From NCBI GenBank assembly GCA_965199055.1, contig CBDAQR010000003.1:434001-498000 (forward strand): a stretch of 64,000 nt of DNA, given 5' to 3'. Made by a program: the position numbers and the translations under genes. The notes beneath the pieces are model-generated. The model made no database searches, was not told the DNA's origin, and was given only the letters and a program-made list of their open reading frames with translations. Shown one piece after another: positions 52,553 through 59,790 of the stretch. Numbering within the stretch: the stretch's first letter is position 1; each line of letters begins with the position of its first letter. The DNA is from CBDAQR01 sp965199055 (GTDB lineage: Bacteria; Pseudomonadota; Gammaproteobacteria; Pseudomonadales; Halieaceae).

Positions 52553-53620
52553 CTACAAATCAGCATACTTCTCAACGCGGGTTACTATGGGTGGATACGA
52601 TTGCGCCTCCACATAACGAAACAACATACCGCCCAACCGATGGCCGGCAGTCGTCAACCAATTGGGGTAACACTCGCCGGGGTCATTCGCGCAGACTACG
52701 ATGGTGACGCTGCCGTCGGCAGCATAGTCAGCCGTGTGCTTATTTATATGAATGCGGTGATAGCGGTAATCCAAAGACTCCATCCAGAAGTTCGATAGCT
52801 GGAAGTTCCAGGTGCGGCATTGGGGCGGAGTCAATTTGATTACCAGCGCCTCATCGGCCTGCAATTTCCAATAGCTGTTGTGATAGTAGATCGACGGGTC
52901 ACCACCCGCACGCAAACACATCGCCTGGTCATTAGGCGGCAATTGATTCACATGATTCGAGAACAGATTCATCCACTCGACAAACACGCCTGCGGTGCCA
53001 GAAACAAACTGCGGCACCGCCGCCATCTGCTGCGCAAACCGCATCGGGTCCAGCACGTTCGACCCATCCGAGCTAAGACACTCAATACTAAGCGTCGCCG
53101 GTTTTTCCTGGCGCCGGTCGTGAAAGGTTTGCCGCACCAGCAAATTATCGCTCTCGGGGGTCATTGGTAGCCAATTGCCGGGCTTTTCGATCGCGGACAC
53201 CAGAATCTCGAAGCTGCCGTCCTCAGCAATCTCTAATTCATCGAGTTCAATATGTCCGGTGGGCTCCATGCTGCCACTGCTACCATAAGACCCGGCCTTT
53301 GACTCGATACTGAGATACGGGATGCTGCCGCGCTGGCCACGAATAAGATAGTCGTAGGCACCCGACACGGCACAGTTCATATAATAATTATCAGGGTTAT
53401 CGTTACCGATTTTTGCCGTCTCGTGTGACAGCGAGTAGAACTGCGGAAAGCGCGGGTCGTTAAACTCAATGTTCTTCTCCAGGCTCAATCGCAACAAGCG
53501 AGTAAGATAACGGTAGCCCTCTGCGCGAGTTAGCGCGTCGTCGGGAACACCTTCGCCCAAAACCAGTTTGCCCGCGTCGCGCAGGGCGTCACAGAACGCG
53601 TCCCAGTCCGCTGCATTCAT
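52553..53620 (-). CDS. DUF1214 protein, cytoplasmic form
   Basis: A 355-aa protein without a signal peptide. The C-terminal half has the DUF1214 hallmark N-D-P-G-E-C-Y-P-N-W-L-T-T-A-G-H-R and a following G-M-L-F-R-Y. It resembles the Tat-exported protein at 23399-24589, but here it lies with two sulfotransferase genes, 3 nt after the EamA transporter gene. Such an arrangement suggests a role in the same pathway, for example in making or holding the sulfated acceptor. The molecular role is unknown. Confidence 0.82.
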   Translation of the reverse strand: MNAADWDAFCDALRDAGKLVLGEGVPDDALTRAEGYRYLTRLLRLSLEKNIEFNDPRFPQFYSLSHETAKIGNDNPDNYYMNCAVSGAYDYLIRGQRGSIPYLSIESKAGSYGSSGSMEPTGHIELDELEIAEDGSFEILVSAIEKPGNWLPMTPESDNLLVRQTFHDRRQEKPATLSIECLSSDGSNVLDPMRFAQQMAAVPQFVSGTAGVFVEWMNLFSNHVNQLPPNDQAMCLRAGGDPSIYYHNSYWKLQADEALVIKLTPPQCRTWNFQLSNFWMESLDYRYHRIHINKHTADYAADGSVTIVVCANDPGECYPNWLTTAGHRLGGMLFRYVEAQSYPPIVTRVEKYADL

Positions 53621-53623
53621 AGC

Positions 53624-54490
53624 CTAGCCTACTCTCATTACGCCCGTGGCGAGTGCGGTACCTAGCAGTATCAGGCCACAGCCCAATACCATGGTCAGGG
53701 TGATCGCCTCACCCAGAAACAATGCGCCGAACACCATGGCGGCGATCGGTACCAGGAATGTCACAGTGATGGCACGCGAAGGCCCCAGGCGGGCAATCAA
53801 TCGGAAGAACAGTATGTAAGCGGCGCCGGTACACACAACCCCCAAGGTGAGCACTGCCATCCATGCACCTGTGCTCGGGGTGGTGTCGGGCCAGAACCAG
53901 AAGCATAACGGCAGGAGTAATACGGTTGCACCCAACTGGCTGCCAGCGGCCAGTTCGAGTGAACCGACACCAGCGAAGTACTCCTTGGTGTAGTTGGCGG
54001 CAATGCCATAGGAGAACGAGGCTAGCATGGCCGCGGCAATTCCCAGAGTGGCCGCGCCCATTTGCCAATCGAGTTTGGGCGACAACAGCAGCACGACGCC
54101 GCCAAAACCCACCAATAAGCCGATGACCGATGCGCGGCTGAGACGCTCACCCAACCAGAGAAAGGCAACGACCGCGGTAAACAGCGGTGCCACGGCATTG
54201 ATCACCGCCGTAAATCCGGCGCTGAGCGACAGGGTTGCGTAAGCAAACAGGCAAAATGGCAGGGCCGAGTTCACCAAGCCAAGCAACAGCATTCCCGGTG
54301 CGCGCTGGAGCACTATTCTGGCGTTGTCAGCTCTAAGCAAAAAAGGCAGCAACACCAGTGCGGCCACAGCAACCCGCACCGCGATTAGCGCAATCGGGCC
54401 AAACTCCGGCGATGCGATGCGCATGAACAGGAATGATCCACCCCAGATCGTGCCGAGGGCAAACAGCTCAGTGAAATCGAGTGGTCTCAC
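53624..54490 (-). CDS. EamA/DMT-family transporter
   Basis: A 288-aa inner-membrane protein with ten hydrophobic helices in two EamA repeats (about 8-140 and 150-285). It starts at GTG 54490, overlapping the stop of the small gene upstream as GTGA. DMT transporters export metabolites such as amino acids, or related compounds. In this operon it could move a substrate or product of the sulfotransferase genes; that is inference. Confidence 0.9.
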   Translation of the reverse strand: MRPLDFTELFALGTIWGGSFLFMRIASPEFGPIALIAVRVAVAALVLLPFLLRADNARIVLQRAPGMLLLGLVNSALPFCLFAYATLSLSAGFTAVINAVAPLFTAVVAFLWLGERLSRASVIGLLVGFGGVVLLLSPKLDWQMGAATLGIAAAMLASFSYGIAANYTKEYFAGVGSLELAAGSQLGATVLLLPLCFWFWPDTTPSTGAWMAVLTLGVVCTGAAYILFFRLIARLGPSRAITVTFLVPIAAMVFGALFLGEAITLTMVLGCGLILLGTALATGVMRVG

Positions 54491-54666
54491 TGGGTCCAGT
54501 AACGAATCATCTGGATGACGATGGCGAGTGCCATCAGCGGAATAATCCAGCGCGTCAGCTTATGTAACTTCTCGGGTTCCATCGGTTTAGCGAACTTCTC
54601 CCCCAGCACCACCATCAGTGCTACGCCACCGAATATAAAGAGCAACAGCATAAACAAGGTATTCAT
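54487..54666 (-). CDS. Small two-helix membrane protein, 59 aa
   Basis: ATG 54666 with GGAG upstream encodes MNTLFMLLLFIFGGVALMVV, a charged loop (G-E-K-F-A-K-P-M-E-P-E-K-L-H-K-L-T-R), then I-I-P-L-M-A-L-A-I-V-I-Q-M-I-R-Y-W-T-Q. Two predicted membrane segments are joined by a basic loop. It lies 4 nt after trmH and overlaps the EamA start as GTGA, so it is a real co-translated gene. No family is recognised with confidence. Confidence 0.75.
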   Translation of the reverse strand: MNTLFMLLLFIFGGVALMVVLGEKFAKPMEPEKLHKLTRWIIPLMALAIVIQMIRYWTQ

Positions 54667-54670
54667 AACA

Positions 54671-55399
54671 TCACTCCGAATCTGATCCTGAGGCTGCACC
54701 ATCCGCTTCCCGCTCTGCCAGCAGTTCCCTGACACTGGCGTACCACTCGGGCTGATTGGCGATCTCGCCTTCCTCGTCCAGCGGCGGATAGTCCAGATTG
54801 CGCTCCATGCAAAACTGTCTGACTTTCGGATGCCCCCATTCAAAAAACAGGCGCTGGTAAGTGTCTTCATCAATACGACATTCGTCATACAGGCCCGCAG
54901 CCTGACGCTGGCGCTGCGCTTCGGCCAGTATGATGCCAGTCGCAACCGAGACATTGAAGGACTCCACCATACCCATCATGGGCACGGTAATGCACTGATC
55001 AGCTTGCGCTATGCCCTCGCTACTCAGGCCGCGCTTTTCCGCCCCCATCAGCAGCGCCGTAGGGCGCGTAAAATCGACCTCGTAATAAGGTAGCGCATCG
55101 TCAGCGGGGTGTGCCGCAACCACCTGCATCCCCTGTTCCCTAACCGTATGCAGCGCATCAGTCAGCGATTCGTGACGCCACACTTTGACCCACTGATGCG
55201 AACCCATCGCGGTACCCCTGAATGCCTTGTAATCACGTTTCTCGACCACGGCATGGATGGCCATGATCCCAACGGCATCGGCATTTCTGACAATAGCAGA
55301 GGTATTGCGTTGCTTATGGACAAAATCGGTAATGACAGTCAGATCCGGCTGGCGGCGATCCAGCACCTGTCGTAGCCGCGCGATGCGCTCGGGCGTCAC
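54671..55399 (-). CDS. trmH: tRNA (guanosine(18)-2'-O)-methyltransferase
   Basis: A 242-aa SpoU-class methyltransferase that methylates the ribose of G18 in the tRNA D-loop using S-adenosylmethionine. Motif 1 is H-K-Q-R-N-T-S-A-I-V-R-N-A-D-A-V-G, motif 2 L-L-M-G-A-E-K-R-G-L-S and motif 3 M-V-E-S-F-N-V-S-V-A-T, which form the trefoil knot. GTG start, with GTGA overlap (55396-55399) with the hydrolase gene before it. Confidence 0.93.
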   Translation of the reverse strand: MTPERIARLRQVLDRRQPDLTVITDFVHKQRNTSAIVRNADAVGIMAIHAVVEKRDYKAFRGTAMGSHQWVKVWRHESLTDALHTVREQGMQVVAAHPADDALPYYEVDFTRPTALLMGAEKRGLSSEGIAQADQCITVPMMGMVESFNVSVATGIILAEAQRQRQAAGLYDECRIDEDTYQRLFFEWGHPKVRQFCMERNLDYPPLDEEGEIANQPEWYASVRELLAEREADGAASGSDSE

Positions 55400-56298
55400 G
55401 CGGCCTCGGCTCGCTGGCGGGACAGAAACTGCTGCACCGCCTCGGTGAAGATATCGTTGCGGTCGCCCGCCACCATATGGCGCGCCTTATCGACGTCGAC
55501 AAATTCTGCGTGGGGAATCAGGCGTAGAAACTCTTCCACTTCATTTTCAGTGACAACATCAGACGCCCTGCCGCGTATCAGCAGCACCGGCAACTCGATC
55601 TTGGATGCCGCCTGAACCATGCGCTCGGGGTTCGGCTGCCCCTTACCATCGAACCGCGGCGCCATGAAGCTGGGGTCCCAATGCCAAAAGAAGCGGCCGT
55701 CGCGCTCGCGTAGATTCTTCTTGAGACCGCTGAGATCTTCGCGGCGTGGTCTGCCGGTGTAGCTCGCAATGGCGTCGGCAGCCTGTTCCAGGCTACCAAA
55801 GCCACTTTCCATACCGCTTTGCATAAACTCGAAAATGCGCTGCACGCCCTGCAGATTCAAACGCGGCGTCACGTCAACCAATACAATGCAGGTAAACATG
55901 TCCGATTGCATTTCGCCAGCGCCCAGCATCGCAGACAAACCGCCCAGGGAAGCGCCTACCACCGCCGGGGGTTGATCAAAACTGCGCGCTAGGCAGGCCA
56001 TATCGAGAGCGAAATGGGCCATGTCATAGAGGCTGTCTTGAGACCAGTCGCTCTCGCCATGCCCGCGATGGTCATAGGCAACTGCATACCAACCCTGGGC
56101 GGCCAGAGCCTGCGCTGTACCACCCCAGGAATGACGCGTCTGGCCACCACCATGGGCAAAGATAACCGGCGGGTGGGAGGGGTCTCCCCAGGCCTCTGCC
56201 GCCAACATAAGCCCATCTTCACCCTCAAATTCGAAGCGTTTGCCCTGCAATGTCTGTCCCCCAAAATCAGCCCGCGCCGACAACTGCGGAAAACGCAT
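55396..56298 (-). CDS. Alpha/beta hydrolase
   Basis: A 300-aa alpha/beta-fold hydrolase. The nucleophile elbow is V-G-A-S-L-G-G, the oxyanion region F-A-H-G-G-G, and the catalytic histidine lies in K-A-R-H-M-V-A-G. Y-D-H-R-G-H-G-E-S is the typical strand-4 turn. I choose ATG 56298; an upstream TTG at 56349 is possible but has no better ribosome site. It heads the leftward run to the sulfotransferases and is divergent from a TonB receptor gene. Substrate unknown. Confidence 0.87.
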   Translation of the reverse strand: MRFPQLSARADFGGQTLQGKRFEFEGEDGLMLAAEAWGDPSHPPVIFAHGGGQTRHSWGGTAQALAAQGWYAVAYDHRGHGESDWSQDSLYDMAHFALDMACLARSFDQPPAVVGASLGGLSAMLGAGEMQSDMFTCIVLVDVTPRLNLQGVQRIFEFMQSGMESGFGSLEQAADAIASYTGRPRREDLSGLKKNLRERDGRFFWHWDPSFMAPRFDGKGQPNPERMVQAASKIELPVLLIRGRASDVVTENEVEEFLRLIPHAEFVDVDKARHMVAGDRNDIFTEAVQQFLSRQRAEAA

Positions 56299-56369
56299 GT
56301 TAACAAAGGCAACCGCGCCGGGAACTCGCTTGCTCCGGTTTGGTGCCAATTATTGAACCGAAAATCCAC

Positions 56370-56383
56370 TGAAATCGATTTCA
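56370..56383. promoter_or_regulatory. 14-bp palindrome in divergent promoter region
   Basis: TGAAATCGATTTCA is a perfect palindrome lying between the alpha/beta hydrolase and TonB receptor starts. It is a likely operator for an unlinked regulator controlling either or both. Confidence 0.45.
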
Positions 56384-56469
56384 TACCTCATTTGCGCGGT
56401 TCCCAGCCAAGCCAAATCGGATTACAGTGCGCACACATTATTAGCTCAAAAAATAAACAGGTGCTCACA

Positions 56470-58824
56470 ATGTCCCGCAAGACTCATAAGTTCGCCCTTT
56501 CTGCACTCTCCGCTGCCGTTGCGGCCAGCCTCGCGCTACCCACGATGGCCCAACTCCAATTGGAGGAAGTCATCGTTACCGCGCAAAAGCGGGAGCAAAC
56601 CCTGCAGGATGTTCCCGGCTCCGTGGCCGCGGTCACCCAGGAAACGCTGGAAAAAACTGTCACCAATAACTTTGAGGACCTGAGCAAGATTACTTCGGGC
56701 CTGACGATTGAAGGTGGCAACGATGGCTTCGGTAAGGTGATCCGGATTCGCGGTGTCGGCACCAACAGCTTTGTACCGGCCATCCGCCCCGCCGTCGGCA
56801 TCTTCCTGAACGAAATTCCGCTGGGTGCCCCAGAGCAGGCCTATAACAACCTTGCCGACATAGAACGCATTGAGGTGCTGAAAGGCCCGCAGGCAACCCT
56901 GTTTGGCAAGGAAGTCTCTTCCGGTGCCATCTCTATGTTCACCCGCAAGCCCAACACCGAAGAGATCGACGCCTACGTCGAAACCAATGTCGGCAACCTG
57001 GGCCTGCTGGAAGTACGCGGCGGCGGTAATATCCCGATCAGCGATCAGTTCGCTCTGCGCGCCAGTGCCTACTACAACGAGCGCGATGACATTGTCGACA
57101 ACGTGACCGTGCCGAGCCGACCGGGTGGCGAGTACGAGCAAAGTGGCTTTCGCGCTCACCTGTTATGGGTGGCAAGCGATAGTCTCGACGTAACCCTCGG
57201 CTATGAGACCCATGACACCGATGTCTACGGCTCTACATCGATTACCCAACAGTACGGTGATATTTACCAGACCCTGGACGCCGAAGCGGCCGCCGCAGGC
57301 AATCCACTGGTTGTGGTCAGAGACCCCTTCGATCGCAAGACCGACAACTCAGACCCGAGCGACCGCGATACCGACATCGATATGTGGTCGCTGCACGTCA
57401 ACTGGGCGATCAATGACGCGTGGTCATTGACCTCCATCACCAGCGATCAGGAATACGAATTGCGAACCGAGGGCGACCAAAACCCCTACGGTACGTCTGA
57501 CACCTCAGTCGGCCCCTACTGGATCAGCGACTTTATCAATACGCCCTCTACAGACACCTTTACTCAAGAACTGCGTCTGACCTTCGACAGCGAAGACTGG
57601 TCATCCATTATCGGTGCCTTCTATGCCGACACGGATACGGTCAGCTACACCCCCTTCTCCAGCACAATCGTGGTCGGCGGTGGCGGCGAGTTGTTCCGCG
57701 CCGCGGGTGAATCCGATATTACCGACGATTTCGAGGAGTGGGCGATCTTCACCCACAACATCTACAGCGTTACCGAGGATCTCGATTTGACCTTCGGTGT
57801 GCGCTATTCCGAGGTCGACAAGGAAGCGCGCAAGGGTCAGCTCACCGGCACCGGCCCGCTGGCAGAATTGAACGCCCCCTTTGTACCCACCACCCCCTGG
57901 GCCGACGACATACCCAAGCAAAGCGATACTTGGGATGACGTTACCGGCACGCTGAAGCTCACCTACTGGGTCAATGAAGATGTTTCAGTGTACGGCGGTT
58001 GGGACAGAGGCTTTAAGGCCGGCGGCCACAACGTCTGTAAAGATGTGAACGGCGAGCCCGCCTGTCCGGAACCCTTCGATTCCGAAACCGCGGATAACTT
58101 CGAAGTGGGCATGAAGGGCCGCTTCCTGGATCGTACCCTGTCCTGGAACATTGCCGCCTTCTACCAGACCTTCGAAGACTACCAGGTAGACATTGCCGAT
58201 GAGGTGGGCATTGGTAACTCCGTGCAGAATGCCGCCGAAGCCGAAATTCAGGGCGTGGAAACCGAACTGGTCTGGCTCGCTAACGCGAACCTGACGCTCA
58301 CAGGCAACATCTCTTACATCGATGCCACCTGGGACGATTACAAGAACGCCGAATGTCTGCGCCCGCAGTTCCAGCGCGAGCAATGTACTGTGAATGTCGA
58401 CGAGAACGGCAACACCACCAGAACCCAGGACCTGAGTGGCGAAGACCTGAACTACGCCCCTGAACTGACGTACAACCTCTCCGCGACCTGGTCGGATACT
58501 TTTGCCGGCGGCTGGGAGTGGTATGTCCGTGGCGAGTATGTGTACCGCGATGATCAGTACTTCTTCCCCGACCTGGACCCGGATCTGTATGGCGATGATT
58601 ACGACCTGTGGAATGCCACGGCTGGCATTACGTCACCGAGCGGCGACTGGACCCTGACGATCTGGGGCAAGAACCTGGCTGATGAAGACTACCTGTCGGG
58701 CGGCTCTCGTAACCGCGACGCAACGACCTCCAGCATTAACCCTATCACCAACGTCGAGGGCTATCGGGTTAACGTTGGCGAGGAGCGTACCTACGGTGCG
58801 ACCCTGCGCTACGCCTTCAACTGA
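56470..58824 (+). CDS. TonB-dependent outer membrane receptor
   Basis: A 784-aa receptor starting at ATG 56470, which begins a signal peptide (KFALSALSAAVAASLALPTMAQ); frames from 56014 run through the divergent gene. TonB box region E-E-V-I-V-T-A-Q-K, plug with V-L-K-G-P-Q-A-T-L-F-G-K-E, C-terminal strand T-L-R-Y-A-F-N. AGGTG precedes the ATG. The divergent hydrolase and adjoining SDR suggest import of an organic substrate, but an iron complex is also possible. Its TGA abuts the stop of the opposing SDR with no gap. Confidence 0.93.
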   Translation: MSRKTHKFALSALSAAVAASLALPTMAQLQLEEVIVTAQKREQTLQDVPGSVAAVTQETLEKTVTNNFEDLSKITSGLTIEGGNDGFGKVIRIRGVGTNSFVPAIRPAVGIFLNEIPLGAPEQAYNNLADIERIEVLKGPQATLFGKEVSSGAISMFTRKPNTEEIDAYVETNVGNLGLLEVRGGGNIPISDQFALRASAYYNERDDIVDNVTVPSRPGGEYEQSGFRAHLLWVASDSLDVTLGYETHDTDVYGSTSITQQYGDIYQTLDAEAAAAGNPLVVVRDPFDRKTDNSDPSDRDTDIDMWSLHVNWAINDAWSLTSITSDQEYELRTEGDQNPYGTSDTSVGPYWISDFINTPSTDTFTQELRLTFDSEDWSSIIGAFYADTDTVSYTPFSSTIVVGGGGELFRAAGESDITDDFEEWAIFTHNIYSVTEDLDLTFGVRYSEVDKEARKGQLTGTGPLAELNAPFVPTTPWADDIPKQSDTWDDVTGTLKLTYWVNEDVSVYGGWDRGFKAGGHNVCKDVNGEPACPEPFDSETADNFEVGMKGRFLDRTLSWNIAAFYQTFEDYQVDIADEVGIGNSVQNAAEAEIQGVETELVWLANANLTLTGNISYIDATWDDYKNAECLRPQFQREQCTVNVDENGNTTRTQDLSGEDLNYAPELTYNLSATWSDTFAGGWEWYVRGEYVYRDDQYFFPDLDPDLYGDDYDLWNATAGITSPSGDWTLTIWGKNLADEDYLSGGSRNRDATTSSINPITNVEGYRVNVGEERTYGATLRYAFN

Positions 58825-59601
58825 TCAGCCGAGCCCCATCAGCTCGACCAGCCCATGCGAGTGGCCGGCGGTATAACCGCCGTCTACCGCCAGGGCCTGG
58901 CCGGTGACGAAGGAGGCATCGTCTGAGGCCAGAAAATAGGCGGCGCCCGCAATTTCCTCGGGCTGCCCCAGACGCTTGGGTTTATGCTGGGCGATCACGC
59001 TGGCTTTGAAGCCCTCCATCCCCTCCATATCCATAACACTGCGCAGTAATGGGGTATCGATAAAACCCGGGCAGATGCAATTACAGCGGATGCCTTGCCT
59101 GGCGTAGTCCATGGCAATGTTCTTGGTTAACAGGACGACCCCACCTTTCGAGGCGTTATAGGACGAACCGCCCTCCGAGCCTTCCAGCCCTTCAACGCTG
59201 GCAACGGTAATGATGCTGCCGCCGCCTTGTTCCATCATTTGCGGCAATACCGCCTTAACAGAATGCATCGTGCCCTTCAGGTTGATATCGATCACCCTAT
59301 CCCAGGCATCCTCTTCAAGCATATGCACCGGCCCGGCGTCGGCGATACCCGCCGCAGTGACCATAATGTCGGCGCGGCCAAATTCAGATACCACCGCGCT
59401 CACCCACTCTTGCTGGGCGGCGACATCGCGAACATCGAGCGTCGAAAACTGATCAAACAGCGTATCCTCGCTGGGATTCAGATCGCTCCCCACGACAATA
59501 GCGCCCTCACGCTTAAAACGTTGGGCGCAGGCCAGGCCGATGCCCGAGGCGGCCCCAGTAATCAGGGCTACTCGGCCCGCCAGTCGTTGATCATCTGACA
59601 T
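58825..59601 (-). CDS. Short-chain dehydrogenase/reductase
   Basis: A 258-aa classical SDR from ATG 59601 (GGAGAG upstream). T-G-A-A-S-G-I-G, V-G-S-D-L with acid after strand 2, T-A-A-G-I-A in place of N-N-A-G, Ser in T-V-A-S-V-E-G, Y-N-A-S-K, and F-V-T-G-Q-A-L-A-V-D-G-G. It lies between two TonB receptor genes, divergent from the right one. Substrate unknown. Confidence 0.88.
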   Translation of the reverse strand: MSDDQRLAGRVALITGAASGIGLACAQRFKREGAIVVGSDLNPSEDTLFDQFSTLDVRDVAAQQEWVSAVVSEFGRADIMVTAAGIADAGPVHMLEEDAWDRVIDINLKGTMHSVKAVLPQMMEQGGGSIITVASVEGLEGSEGGSSYNASKGGVVLLTKNIAMDYARQGIRCNCICPGFIDTPLLRSVMDMEGMEGFKASVIAQHKPKRLGQPEEIAGAAYFLASDDASFVTGQALAVDGGYTAGHSHGLVELMGLG

Positions 59602-59708
59602 CAATACTCTCCATCATCCAGAAAATGCCCCACCACCGCGTCATTCAGCGCGGCGCGGTGGCGGCTCCATCGCAGCACTCTAATCGAATCGGGTGAAAAA
59701 TACACAAA

Positions 59709-59724
59709 TAGCCCAAATGGGCTA
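59709..59724. promoter_or_regulatory. Inverted repeat upstream of TonB receptor gene
   Basis: TAGCCCA-AA-TGGGCTA, 7-bp arms, lies 66 bp before the receptor ATG in the gap shared with the divergent SDR. Possible operator; no regulator gene is adjacent. Confidence 0.4.
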
Positions 59725-59790
59725 CGACAGTTATGATCTAGGACACATATAGTTGAACCTCTCCATATAACGTATAACAGGAGTTGTAGT

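Noticed and set aside
51773..52798. 341-codon plus-strand frame
   Set aside because: Antisense to the second sulfotransferase gene and part of the DUF1214 gene; no domain seen.
56014..56469. 152-codon N-terminal extension of the TonB receptor
   Set aside because: It runs antisense through the divergent hydrolase gene and puts the signal peptide in the middle of the protein.
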